Below are positions 17,276 to 26,084 of a stretch of DNA of 64,000 bases, piece by piece. The notes beneath the pieces were generated by a model, which worked only from the letters and a program-made list of their open reading frames with translations, was not told the origin of the DNA and made no database searches. Each line of letters starts with the position of its first letter. Within the stretch, counting starts at the first letter, position 1. A program made the position numbers and the translations under genes. This DNA comes from Bacillota bacterium (GTDB taxonomy: Bacteria > Bacillota > Clostridia > Christensenellales > Aristaeellaceae), in the NCBI GenBank assembly GCA_023404345.1, contig JAEYCB010000032.1:1-64000 (forward strand), given 5' to 3'.

Positions 17276-17590
17276 ATGCGCAAGACGATGAACATCTGGG
17301 TGCTGATTGCCATGTCCGCATGTGTGCTGGTGGCTTTTTTCTGGTACAGCGGCACGCTTTCCCAGAGCATCGACGAGCTAAATGATACCTATGATCAAAC
17401 ACAGATGCGCCTAACGGAGCTGCAAGGCGATCAGGCAGACCTGAAAACGCAGCTGGAAACCGTGGGAACCGATGCCTTTATTGAAAACCAGGCGCGCACC
17501 ATGTATGGTTATATGATGCCTGATGAAATCCGCTTCGTCATCACCAATCCCGAAGCGCTATATGGCGAGGAAGAAATACCTTCCCGGTAA
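17276..17590 (+). CDS. divIC: septum formation initiator DivIC/FtsB
   Basis: The 104-residue bitopic protein has one N-terminal membrane helix (IWVLIAMSACVLVAFFWYS), then a coiled coil (residues about 30-65), and ends with FIENQARTMYGYMMPDE, the conserved FtsB/DivIC segment. It works with FtsL and DivIB/FtsQ in the divisome. It follows yabP-yabQ, as in other spore formers. Confidence 0.88.
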   Translation: MRKTMNIWVLIAMSACVLVAFFWYSGTLSQSIDELNDTYDQTQMRLTELQGDQADLKTQLETVGTDAFIENQARTMYGYMMPDEIRFVITNPEALYGEEEIPSR

Positions 17591-17653
17591 CGGCGAGGGT
17601 ATTCCGTTTTTTTATCCACAAAGCAAAAAACAGATACAAATGAGGTGTTTGGA

Positions 17654-18559
17654 ATGCGGGTTGCAGCTATCGGCATCGGTTCCAATTCTCTGCGCATGCT
17701 GGTTGCAGACGTGGATCAGGGGCGGCTTTTAAGGCTGAAGCGATACAGAGAAGGGCTGCGTGTTTTCGCCGCGTTGGATCCCGATGGAAACATCACGCCC
17801 GAAATGATCCGCAAGGCATGCCAAAGTGTGGAAGCTTTCCGCCTGCAGGCTTTGCAGCAAGGCGCGGAGAGGATTCATCTTTTTGCTACCAGCGCAGTAC
17901 GTGATGCTGCAAATCAGCAAGCCTTTTCTGATGCCCTGCTTCAAGCCGCCGGCCTTTCGCTGGAAATATGCAGCGGCGACCTGGAGGCAAAGTTGTCCTT
18001 TATCGGCGCGACGGACGGGGAGCCTTCGGGACTGATCGATATTGGCGGAGGTTCTACGGAAATTGCCGTGGGGCATGGCAGGGAAATTCAAAAAGCGGTC
18101 AGCTTGCAGATGGGAGCAGTCAGGTTATGCCGGCGTTATCCTATCCAAAGCGTAGAAGAAGCTCACGGGGTGGTCGGGATTGCCAGAGAACTGATAAAAC
18201 TGGAAGGCGCTGCCTTTGCAGCCGTTTGTCCGCCGGCCTGGGTGGGCGTAGGCGGTACATTCACCACCAGTGCTGCCCTTGTCCAGCAAATTCCCTGGAA
18301 CGAGCGTATGCACATTCACGGCTTTTCATTGACACAGGAAAAAGTGCTCACCGCCATGGAAACCCTTGCGCCCATGCCCATGGAAAAGAGGCTGATGCTT
18401 CCCAGCCTGCAGCCCCAGCGCGCGGATATTGTGGTTCATGGCATCGCTATATTGCTGGCATGCATGCAAGAGCTGAATTTGCCTGCTATTACCGTGAGTG
18501 AATATGGCAATCTGGAAGGCTATCTGAAGGTAAAATACCTATATTCAAATCAGGCATGA
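17654..18559 (+). CDS. Ppx/GppA-family phosphatase
   Basis: The 301-residue protein has the actin-like ATPase fold: AIGIGSNSLRMLVADV at the N-terminus (phosphate loop 1), FATSAVRDA, and GLIDIGGGSTEIAVGHG (phosphate loop 2). Family members hydrolyse polyphosphate or pppGpp. Length indicates the two-domain core without the C-terminal HD domain. ATG at 17654 follows GAGGTG; a GTG at 17645 lies inside that site. Substrate cannot be told from sequence. Confidence 0.88.
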   Translation: MRVAAIGIGSNSLRMLVADVDQGRLLRLKRYREGLRVFAALDPDGNITPEMIRKACQSVEAFRLQALQQGAERIHLFATSAVRDAANQQAFSDALLQAAGLSLEICSGDLEAKLSFIGATDGEPSGLIDIGGGSTEIAVGHGREIQKAVSLQMGAVRLCRRYPIQSVEEAHGVVGIARELIKLEGAAFAAVCPPAWVGVGGTFTTSAALVQQIPWNERMHIHGFSLTQEKVLTAMETLAPMPMEKRLMLPSLQPQRADIVVHGIAILLACMQELNLPAITVSEYGNLEGYLKVKYLYSNQA

Positions 18560-18613
18560 AGGAACGAATTGCCATTTTGAAGGTTTATGCTTTTCTTTTT
18601 CTCTGGTTTCTGC

Positions 18614-18619
18614 TATAAT
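18614..18619 (+). promoter_or_regulatory. likely -10 element for the EF-G paralogue
   Basis: TATAAT with a TGC just ahead (extended -10). No good -35 is visible in the T-rich stretch upstream. It gives a leader of about 130 bases. Confidence 0.45.
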
Positions 18620-18754
18620 CAATATCGTTTGAAATACGGTTCATATGCATCCTGCGCGTTACTTGGATAGATCGCGCGGTACACGTTCTTATCAAAAAGT
18701 CCGCAGTTCGGCGCACAGGGATGCGAAAATCAAATAGAACAAGGGGGATCCATA

Positions 18755-20839
18755 ATGGCAAGCTATCAAACCAAGGACATCCGGAACATCGCCCTCATGG
18801 GGCATGGCAGCGAAGGAAAAACCACGCTGATGGAGGCTCTGCTTTTCGCTGCCGGAGCGATCGACCGCCAGGGTCGTGTTGAGGACGGCAACACCGTCAC
18901 CGACTACGACGCGGAGGAGATCAAAAGAAAAATCTCCATCAGCGCAGCTATTGCCCCGATCGACTGGAACCAGAAGATGCTCAACGTCATCGATGTGCCC
19001 GGCTATTTTGATTTCGTGGGCGAGATGATGGGCCCCCTGCGCGTGGTGGAAACCGCCGCAATTCTGGTCAGCGCCGTCAGCGGCATTGCAGTCGGCACCG
19101 AAAAGGCGTGGGACTATGCCACCAAGAACAACGTGGGCAAAATGTTCATCGTCAACCAGATGGACCGTGATCATGCCAACTTTATGAAGGTCCAGACCCA
19201 GCTGCGCGAGCGCTTCGGCAACAGCGTGGTGCCTATCCTTTTGCCCATCGGCGAAGGCCCCAGCTATCGCGGCGTGGTAAACGTCCTGGAAAACAAGGCG
19301 TACGAGCGCGTCAACAAGGGCAAGCCCAAGGAAATCCCCGTGCCTGCGGAAATGGCGGATAATATTGCTTTGGCTATGGAAGAAATCACCGAAGCCGCTG
19401 CAATGTCCGACGATGAACTCACCATGAAGTACCTGGAAGAAGGAACCCTCACCCATGAGGAACTGATCGAAGGCTTCAAGATGGGCATGTTCTCCGGCCA
19501 GATCTGCCCTGTAGTGCCCTGCTCGGCGCTGACCGGCGTTGGCGTAGCCAAGCTGCTGGACGTGATGGCAGACTTCCTGCCCTCTCCCAAGCGGGCGGTA
19601 TACAAGGGCGTCAACCCCAAGACCGGCGAGGAAACCGAGCGCGCCTGCAACAGCGAGCAGCCCTTCAGCGCCTTGGTTTACAAGACCATCGCAGACCCCT
19701 TCGTGGGCAAGCTCAGCCTGTTCAAGGTCATGAGCGGCACGGTCAACGGCAGCGGCAATATTTATAACGCCAGCTGTGACAAGACCGAAAAGGTCACCGG
19801 CATCTACGTGCTGCGCGGCAAGAAGCAGATCAGCACTCAGCTGCTCAATGCCGGCGATATGGGCGCGTTCTCCAAGCTGCAGTTCACCAACACCGGCGAT
19901 ACGCTCTGCGACCCCGCCAACCCCATCAAGTATCCCCCGATTGAGTATCCCGCTCCCTGCATCAGCAAGGCCGTGTTCGCCGCCAAGCAGGGCGAGGAGG
20001 ACAAGGTCTTCAGCGGCCTGGCCCGCCTCATGGAAGAAGATCCCTCCATCAAGCTGGAAAAGAACGTGGAAACCACCGAAACGCTGCTCTCCGGCCAGGG
20101 CGAATTGCATCTGGACGTGATCCGCAACAAGCTGGCCAGCAAATTTGGCGCCAACGCCGTTTTGCAGGACCCGCGCATTCCCTATCGTGAAACCATCAAA
20201 AAGACGGTCAAAGTTCAGGGCCGTCACAAGAAGCAGTCCGGCGGCCATGGCCAGTTCGGCGACGTGTGGATTGAGTTTTCGCCCATCGGCGACACCGGCA
20301 TCGACTTCGAGTTCGAGGACGCGGTGGTCGGCGGCGTGGTACCGCGCAACTTTATTCCTTCTGTAGAAAAAGGCCTGCGCGAGAACATCCGCAAGGGCGT
20401 ATTGGCCGGCTATCCCATGGTTGGCCTGCATGCCAAGCTCTACGATGGCAGCTACCATCCGGTGGACTCCTCTGAAATGGCGTTCAAGACCGCTGCCCGC
20501 ATCGCCTACAAGAAGGGCTGCATGGATGCAAGCCCCGTGCTGCTCGAGCCCATCATGCACGTGGAGGTCTATGTGCCCGACGAGTACATGGGCGATGTGA
20601 TGGGTGATATGAACAAGCGCCGCGGCCGCATCATGGGCATGAATCAGGTGGACGGCATGCAGCAGCTGGTGGCCGAAGCCCCGCAGGCAGAAATGTTCAA
20701 ATACGCCACCGATCTTCGCTCCATGACCCAGGCGCGCGGTTGGTTTACGATATCCTTTGAGCGCTATGAGGAGGTTCCCTCCAACGTGGCTCAGAAGATT
20801 ATCGAGAACGCGAAGCTGGACGAGGACGAGGAGGAATAA
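18755..20839 (+). CDS. elongation factor G-like paralogue (EF-G2 type)
   Basis: The 694-residue protein has the five-domain layout of EF-G: G domain, domain II, III with SGQGELHLDVI, IV, and V with RGRIMGMN. G1 is GHGSEGKT (16-23) instead of the usual AHIDAGKT. Switch II reads DVPGYFDF, with Tyr84 where translational GTPases have the catalytic His. G4 reads NQMD (134-137) instead of NKMD. Such changes mark the EF-G2 group, not the housekeeping FusA, which is normally beside rpsL/rpsG/tuf. Some paralogues translocate without efficient GTP hydrolysis. AAGGGGG precedes the start. Tet(M)-type ribosome protection is less likely given the overall match to EF-G2. Confidence 0.88.
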   Translation: MASYQTKDIRNIALMGHGSEGKTTLMEALLFAAGAIDRQGRVEDGNTVTDYDAEEIKRKISISAAIAPIDWNQKMLNVIDVPGYFDFVGEMMGPLRVVETAAILVSAVSGIAVGTEKAWDYATKNNVGKMFIVNQMDRDHANFMKVQTQLRERFGNSVVPILLPIGEGPSYRGVVNVLENKAYERVNKGKPKEIPVPAEMADNIALAMEEITEAAAMSDDELTMKYLEEGTLTHEELIEGFKMGMFSGQICPVVPCSALTGVGVAKLLDVMADFLPSPKRAVYKGVNPKTGEETERACNSEQPFSALVYKTIADPFVGKLSLFKVMSGTVNGSGNIYNASCDKTEKVTGIYVLRGKKQISTQLLNAGDMGAFSKLQFTNTGDTLCDPANPIKYPPIEYPAPCISKAVFAAKQGEEDKVFSGLARLMEEDPSIKLEKNVETTETLLSGQGELHLDVIRNKLASKFGANAVLQDPRIPYRETIKKTVKVQGRHKKQSGGHGQFGDVWIEFSPIGDTGIDFEFEDAVVGGVVPRNFIPSVEKGLRENIRKGVLAGYPMVGLHAKLYDGSYHPVDSSEMAFKTAARIAYKKGCMDASPVLLEPIMHVEVYVPDEYMGDVMGDMNKRRGRIMGMNQVDGMQQLVAEAPQAEMFKYATDLRSMTQARGWFTISFERYEEVPSNVAQKIIENAKLDEDEEE

Positions 20840-20862
20840 TTCCCGTCGTTTCACATCCATTT

Positions 20863-20891
20863 GGGACCGATGCGTGCTTTGCATCGGTCCC
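20863..20891. terminator. hairpin after the EF-G paralogue
   Basis: Perfect 11-bp stem GGGACCGATGC with its complement and a 7-base loop. It is followed by GTTGTGC, a poor T run, so it may be a weak terminator or an RNA-stabilising stem. Confidence 0.55.
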
Positions 20892-20932
20892 GTTGTGCTA
20901 TAACCAAAATGTATTATAAAGGAGGCTGCGCG

Positions 20933-21856
20933 ATGATCACCACCGTATGTATGAATCCTTCTTTTGATAAAACGGCATCAGTCAAGGCGCTGGAGCCGGG
21001 AGAACTGAACCGGCTGCGCAATGTGCGCGTGGATGTGGGCGGAAAGGGCGTCAACGTGGCGGTGGTTCTGAAACGGCTGGGCGTGCCGGTGGGGTGCGTG
21101 GGGTGCCTAGGCGAGCGCGGCAGGGAATCGTTTCTTAAAATGATCCATCAGGAAGATGTGCCCTTTGACTATCTGCCCATGCCCGGCGAAGTGCGCACCA
21201 ACCTGAAGCTGGTGGATGAAAGCACTCGAACCGTTACGGAGTTTAACGAGCCGGGCATTTCGATGAATCAGGAGCAGCTGGAAGAATTTTTAAAGCTTTT
21301 GAAAGAAAAGGCGGATGGAAGCGACTACGTGGTGCTTAGCGGAAGCCTGCCCGAAGGCTGCGAAGAAGACACCTATCAGCGCTGCTTAAAAGCGCTGGAG
21401 GGTAAAAAAACCGTGCTTGACTGCGCCGGAGAAACGCTGCTGCATGGAATTAAGGAAAAACCGTTTTTGATCAAGCCAAACCTGCCGGAGATTGAAGCCA
21501 TCATGAAAAAGGAACTGCGCACCCTGCGTGGCCTGAGGGATGCGGCACTGTTTTTGATCGAGTATGGTGCCCAGAACGTGATTGTTTCCATGGGCAAGTA
21601 CGGCGCGATGCTTGTCAATCGGAAGGACACGTTCTTTGCTCCTGCATTAATGGTGGAGGCAAGGTCTACGGTTGGCGCGGGCGACGCGATGATCGGCGGC
21701 GTGCTTGCGGGGCTGTCGCGCGGGGAATCGCTTGCAGAAGCTTTCCGCTGCGGCGTAGCGGCCGGAGCGGCCAGTGTGATGACGGATGGCACCCAGCTTA
21801 TGCGCAGGCCGGACTTTGAGGCGCTGCTGCCCAAAGTGACCGTACAGGAAGTATGA
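20933..21856 (+). CDS. PfkB-family sugar kinase (1-phosphofructokinase/tagatose-6-phosphate kinase type)
   Basis: The 307-residue product has MITTVCMNPSFDKT at the start, GGKGVNVAVVLKRLG (sugar binding) and the second PfkB signature ARSTVGAGDAMIGG containing the catalytic Asp. This is the FruK/LacC branch, which phosphorylates sugar phosphates such as fructose-1-phosphate. ATG at 20933 has AAGGAGG nine bases ahead. No PTS or FruR gene is adjacent. It is coupled by ATGA to the GNAT gene downstream. Confidence 0.9.
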   Translation: MITTVCMNPSFDKTASVKALEPGELNRLRNVRVDVGGKGVNVAVVLKRLGVPVGCVGCLGERGRESFLKMIHQEDVPFDYLPMPGEVRTNLKLVDESTRTVTEFNEPGISMNQEQLEEFLKLLKEKADGSDYVVLSGSLPEGCEEDTYQRCLKALEGKKTVLDCAGETLLHGIKEKPFLIKPNLPEIEAIMKKELRTLRGLRDAALFLIEYGAQNVIVSMGKYGAMLVNRKDTFFAPALMVEARSTVGAGDAMIGGVLAGLSRGESLAEAFRCGVAAGAASVMTDGTQLMRRPDFEALLPKVTVQEV

Positions 21857-22353
21857 AAACCGATTTTGAACGCACATTCATCCGTGCAGGACGGCGAGGA
21901 CAGGCGTTGTTGCAGGATGAACTGATCTCCCTTGTGCCGCGGGAATATGGCGGGCACGTCGCACAGCTGGGCGGCGCAAAGTCTCTGGTGTTTGATATCA
22001 TCATGCCCGGCATGTCCCCGCGCCCTGCCGGTGAAATTGCCCTGAGGGTGGGGGAAGACAAAAGCCTGTTTTATCTGGGTCACATCGGTTACCATGTCGA
22101 TCCGCCTTTTCGGAGACATAGCGCCGCGCTGCATGCCTGCCGGCTGTGTATACCGGTGCTCGCCGAACTCGGGATGAGGACCTTCGTAATCACCACAGAT
22201 GAGGACAATCTCCCCAGCATTCTTACCTGCGAAAGGCTGGGCTGTGTTTTGGAATCTACCGTGGACGTGCCGCTGTGGTGCCGGCAGGAATTCTCCATCA
22301 GCGCGTGCAAGCGGCGCTATGTGTATGACCCCACGCTTGCCAAAAGACGATAA
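21853..22353 (+). CDS. GNAT-family N-acetyltransferase
   Basis: The 166-residue product shows the GNAT core: GHIGYHVDPPFRRHSAALHA (acetyl-CoA loop region), then LAELGMRTFVITTDEDNLPSI and CERLGCVLE. The acetyl-CoA loop departs from the usual RxxGxG/A pattern. The substrate is unknown. It overlaps the kinase gene as ATGA. Confidence 0.78.
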   Translation: MKTDFERTFIRAGRRGQALLQDELISLVPREYGGHVAQLGGAKSLVFDIIMPGMSPRPAGEIALRVGEDKSLFYLGHIGYHVDPPFRRHSAALHACRLCIPVLAELGMRTFVITTDEDNLPSILTCERLGCVLESTVDVPLWCRQEFSISACKRRYVYDPTLAKRR

Positions 22354-22428
22354 AATGCGGTAACGGCTTTTCTTTTTGCATAAGATAGGGTAAAATACGG
22401 GGGTAAGTTCTGGAAGGGTGGTGCTTCT

Positions 22429-23226
22429 TTGGAGGCGACGATTCAGGGCTGCCGCATTTTTTACCGCTATGCAAAGGCGGAAAATGCAAACGGCCCTACC
22501 ATTTTGCTTCTGCACGGCTGGGGGTGCGACGGGTCTATTTTTTCCTTTATCGAAAAAGGACTCAGCGAGCAGGCCGACGTGCTCACGGTGGATTTCCCCG
22601 GCCATGGGCAAAGCGGCGAGCCGCCGGAGCCATGGGGCGTTCCTGAATACGCCGGGCAGATTGCGGGGTTGCTTGAATCGCTTTCCATTCCAAAGGTGCG
22701 CGTGGTGGCGCATTCATTCGGCGGGCGCGTTGCCATTTATCTTGCCTCGCATCACCCCGAAATGGTAGAACAGATGGTTCTTACAGGAGCCGCTGGCATA
22801 CGCAAGCCGCTCACCGAAACGCAGAAGAAGCGCCAGGCCCGTTTTAAGCGGATGAATGCCATGCTTAACGCCCTCAAGCGGTTCAGCCTTCTGCGCGCGG
22901 CGGTGGAACATTGGCAGGCCGCGCTGCGCAGGCGCTATGGTTCTGCTGATTATGTGCGTCTAAACGAAAACATGCGCAGGACCTTCTCCAAAGTTGTTTC
23001 TCAGGATCTGTATCCGTTCCTTAAGGATGTTCAGGCACCCACCTTGCTGGTATGGGGCAGTGAGGACACCGAAACGCCCCTGTGGATGGGCGAGCAGATG
23101 GAGAAGGCCATTCCCGATGCAGGCCTGGTGGTATTTGAAGGCCGGACACATTTCGCTTTTATCGAGGAATGGCAGCGCTTCTTAACGATTGTCCGGCAAT
23201 TCTTTTGGGGAGGTCAGACGGCATGA
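22429..23226 (+). CDS. alpha/beta hydrolase
   Basis: The 265-residue product has the alpha/beta hydrolase plan: LLLHGWGCDG oxyanion region, VDFPGHGQS, the nucleophile elbow AHSFGG (Ser), LLVWGSEDTETP with the acidic residue, and a late GRTHFAF with the His. Start TTG at 22429 behind GGAAGGGTGG. It overlaps the MurF-like gene as ATGA, so it belongs to a cell-wall precursor operon. Its substrate is unknown; an esterase or peptidase role on envelope precursors is inference. Confidence 0.85.
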   Translation: MEATIQGCRIFYRYAKAENANGPTILLLHGWGCDGSIFSFIEKGLSEQADVLTVDFPGHGQSGEPPEPWGVPEYAGQIAGLLESLSIPKVRVVAHSFGGRVAIYLASHHPEMVEQMVLTGAAGIRKPLTETQKKRQARFKRMNAMLNALKRFSLLRAAVEHWQAALRRRYGSADYVRLNENMRRTFSKVVSQDLYPFLKDVQAPTLLVWGSEDTETPLWMGEQMEKAIPDAGLVVFEGRTHFAFIEEWQRFLTIVRQFFWGGQTA

Positions 23227-24842
23227 ATTTGGCAACGCCGCTCCTTCGTTGGCTTACGCTGCTTTCGCCGGTGTGCTGCTGCCTGTTTGCCGCGCGCGGC
23301 ATCCTGCATTATTTCCAACTGGAAAGCTATCAGTTTCCAGGGTATTTTCGTGCGCTTAAACGCAACCGCGTCCATAGCCTTCTACCGGGGCTGTGTGCGA
23401 CGGCAGCGGTGCTGGTTTTGCTCTACGGATTTGACATTCTGGCCCTGCGCGGCGCAGCCCGGTGGGCTGGAATCCTTGCGGCCGTGCTGCTGCTTCCCCT
23501 GTCGGCAGGGGCGGGAATCGCCATTGGCCGGGCGTTTTCGCCTCGCCGTGCCAAAAAGAAGTTTGTTATCACCGGGCGTGTCAAGCGGCTATATGTGGTC
23601 TTTTTTTTGGTGATGACAGCCATTAGCGCACTGTGTGCGGCCACACCGTGGGCGGTTTTGCCCGCGCTGTGGCCTCTGGCTCTTCCGCTGGTGGTGGCTC
23701 TGAGCGGACTTTTGGCGTGGCCTGTGGAAAAGGCAATCAGCGAATGCTATTTCCGCGATGCGCGCCGAAAGCTGCTTTCCAATCCCAGCCTGATCCGTAT
23801 CGGCATCACGGGCAGCTATGGCAAAACATCGGTTAAGCATATCCTGGGAGCTATTTTGAGCGAAAAATATCCCACGCTCATCACGCCCGCCAGCTATAAC
23901 ACGCCCATGGGCGTCACCCGCGCCATCCGCGAAAAGCTTTCTCCTTCCCATCAGGTGTTTGTGGGAGAAATGGGCGCGCGGCACGTAGGGGATATCAAAG
24001 AGATGTGCCGGCTGGTACATCCCACCATCGGCATCATCACCTCGGTGGGCCCGCAGCACCTGGAAACATTCAAAACCATCGACCGGGTGGCCTCCACCAA
24101 GTATGAACTGATCGAGGCCCTGCCCGCCGAAGGGTCCCATGCCTACTTCTACGACGACGGCGCCTATGTGCGGCAAATGTATGACCGAACGCAGAAGCCC
24201 AAGACCCTTTGTGGCCGCGACGCGGCAACCTGCGATTGCTGGTGTGACGAGGTAAGCGTTTCGGCGGACGGCAGCCGGTTCATGCTGCATATCCGAAATG
24301 TGGGCAACGTGGAATGCCATACCCGGCTGTTGGGCGAACATAACATACAGAATATTTTGCTGGCTGCGGCTGTCGCCTCCGACCTTGGGCTTACGCTGCG
24401 TCAGATTGCCCACGGCGTGGAGAAGCTGGCCCCCGTCAAGCACCGGCTGGAACTGCTAAACCACCCCGGCAGCTTCACCATCATCAACGATGCTTTCAAT
24501 TCCAACCCTGTAGGCGCCAAAGCCGCTTTAAAAGTGCTTAAGGGTTTTCCTGCGCGGCGCATCATCATCACCCCCGGTATGGTGGAGCTGGGCGAGCGCG
24601 AGGCGGAATACAACCGTGAATTTGGCCGGGAAATGGCCGGCTGCGTGGATATCGCCATCATCGTGGGCAAAAACCGTGCTCAGCCAATCATTGAGGGGCT
24701 GAAGGAGGTCGGTTTCCCGGAAGCGGACATCCATCGTGTGGACAGTCTGGATGATTCCACTCGCCTGCTCCACAGCCTGGTCCGTCCCACGGATACCGTT
24801 CTTTACGAAAACGACCTTCCCGACCACTATCAGGAAGCCTGA
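23223..24842 (+). CDS. MurF-like Mur ligase with N-terminal membrane domain
   Basis: MurF joins D-Ala-D-Ala to the UDP-MurNAc-tripeptide in the cytoplasm. The 539-residue product has the Mur ligase ATP loop GITGSYGKTS (about 194-203), GEMGARHVGDI, the central-domain HNIQNILLAAAVA and C-terminal IINDAFNSNPVGAKAAL. Unlike classical MurF, which starts with a soluble UDP-binding domain, the first 170 residues hold about five membrane segments. ATG at 23223 follows GGAGG. Ddl, which makes the D-Ala-D-Ala substrate, is the next gene 15 bases on. Confidence 0.85.
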   Translation: MNLATPLLRWLTLLSPVCCCLFAARGILHYFQLESYQFPGYFRALKRNRVHSLLPGLCATAAVLVLLYGFDILALRGAARWAGILAAVLLLPLSAGAGIAIGRAFSPRRAKKKFVITGRVKRLYVVFFLVMTAISALCAATPWAVLPALWPLALPLVVALSGLLAWPVEKAISECYFRDARRKLLSNPSLIRIGITGSYGKTSVKHILGAILSEKYPTLITPASYNTPMGVTRAIREKLSPSHQVFVGEMGARHVGDIKEMCRLVHPTIGIITSVGPQHLETFKTIDRVASTKYELIEALPAEGSHAYFYDDGAYVRQMYDRTQKPKTLCGRDAATCDCWCDEVSVSADGSRFMLHIRNVGNVECHTRLLGEHNIQNILLAAAVASDLGLTLRQIAHGVEKLAPVKHRLELLNHPGSFTIINDAFNSNPVGAKAALKVLKGFPARRIIITPGMVELGEREAEYNREFGREMAGCVDIAIIVGKNRAQPIIEGLKEVGFPEADIHRVDSLDDSTRLLHSLVRPTDTVLYENDLPDHYQEA

Positions 24843-24857
24843 CTGGAGGAACTGGAT

Positions 24858-26066
24858 ATGAGCAAGATTCAACTGGGTGTAATGTTCGGCAGCAGAAGCT
24901 GCGAGCACGAGGTGTCCATCATCAGCGCCGTGCAGCTCATGCGCGCCGCTGATCGCCAGATTTATGATGTCATCCCCATCTATATCAGCAAAAAAGGCGA
25001 GTGGTTCACCGGCGACGCGCTGTTTGAAATCTCCTCCTATACGCCCTTTGACGAAAGCCGCAAGGGCGTGGTGCGCGTCAATCTGGACATTACCTCCGGC
25101 TCCGGCGCGCTGACGCGTCTGGAACACGGCAAGGGCCTGCTGGGCAAGGACCGCGAGGTGATCGTGGCCCGTCTGGACTGCGTGATTCCCGTATTTCACG
25201 GCATGCACGGCGAGGACGGCACCATCCAGGGCCTTTTGGAGTTGTGCAACATTCCCTATGCATCATCCGGCGTGGGCGCAAGCGCCATGGGCATGGATAA
25301 GGTCTATATGAAGCAATATTTCCGCGGCGCAGGTTTCCCCGTGCTGCCCAGCTGCTGGTTCTTGCGCCGTGCCTGGGATGAAAACCCGCAGGCAGTCATG
25401 GACCAAATCGAAAATGAGCTTCCCTATCCCGTGTTCGTAAAACCGGCTTCCTTGGGCTCCTCTATCGGCGTGACCAAAGCCAAGGACCGCGCTGATCTGG
25501 AGGAGGCGCTGCAACTGGCCTTTGAATTCGATCGCAAGGTGCTGGTGGAAAAAGGGCTGGAGGAGCCTCTGGAGCTGAACTGCTCCGTTCTGGGATACGA
25601 TGGAAAGGCGCAGGCCAGCGAAATTGAAATGCCCATTTCCGGCGGCGAACTCCTTACCTTCATGGATAAATACATGGCCGGCGGCTCCACCAAGGGTATG
25701 GCTTCGCTCAAGCGCATTCTGCCCGCGCCCATCGAACCCGAGCTGCGTGACAAAATCCGCGCCCTTTCCGTGGACATCTTCAACGATATGGATTGCAAAG
25801 GCGTGGTGCGCATCGACTACATGTACGACGCTGCCTCTGACGGCCTGTACATTACTGAAATCAACACCATTCCCGGTTCGCTGGCCTTCTATCTGTGGGA
25901 GGCATGCGGCATGCCTTACAGCAGGCTGATTGACGAAATGGTCCGTTGCGCCATGGAGGCACAGAAAGACAAGGACGACAGCAACTACGCCTATTCGTCT
26001 GACATTTTGAGCAATATTTCGCTTGGCGGCAAGGCGGGGAGCAAAGCGGGGTTGAAAAACGCCTGA
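24858..26066 (+). CDS. ddl: D-alanine--D-alanine ligase
   Basis: The ATP-grasp enzyme makes D-Ala-D-Ala for peptidoglycan. The 402-residue product shows VMFGSRSCEHEVSIISA, VFHGMHGEDGTIQG, SGVGASAMGMDK, VKPASLGSSIGVTKA and RIDYMY...ITEINTIPGS. The substrate loop (TFMDKYMAGG..KGMASLKRILPA) matches a branch seen in many Clostridia and lacks the usual YDYxxKY form, so D-Ala versus another D-residue acceptor is not certain. The tail beyond about residue 370 is longer than usual. It sits directly after the MurF-like gene. Confidence 0.92.
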   Translation: MSKIQLGVMFGSRSCEHEVSIISAVQLMRAADRQIYDVIPIYISKKGEWFTGDALFEISSYTPFDESRKGVVRVNLDITSGSGALTRLEHGKGLLGKDREVIVARLDCVIPVFHGMHGEDGTIQGLLELCNIPYASSGVGASAMGMDKVYMKQYFRGAGFPVLPSCWFLRRAWDENPQAVMDQIENELPYPVFVKPASLGSSIGVTKAKDRADLEEALQLAFEFDRKVLVEKGLEEPLELNCSVLGYDGKAQASEIEMPISGGELLTFMDKYMAGGSTKGMASLKRILPAPIEPELRDKIRALSVDIFNDMDCKGVVRIDYMYDAASDGLYITEINTIPGSLAFYLWEACGMPYSRLIDEMVRCAMEAQKDKDDSNYAYSSDILSNISLGGKAGSKAGLKNA

Positions 26067-26084
26067 GGCGTACAAAGGAGCACT

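Noticed and set aside
18755..20839. Tetracycline resistance ribosome-protection protein
   Set aside because: The motif pattern fits EF-G2 paralogues better than Tet(M)-type proteins.
18692..20884. A 730-residue open frame antisense to the EF-G paralogue
   Set aside because: It is the mirror of strongly biased codons in the EF-G gene; its His/Gly/Leu-rich sequence matches nothing and it has no ribosome binding site.
21376..22713. A 445-residue antisense open frame across the kinase and GNAT genes
   Set aside because: It crosses three good sense genes and has no protein-like features.
24858..26066. Vancomycin-type D-Ala-D-Lac ligase
   Set aside because: No vanH or vanX nearby and the substrate loop resembles clostridial Ddl; the sequence alone does not show a change of acceptor.
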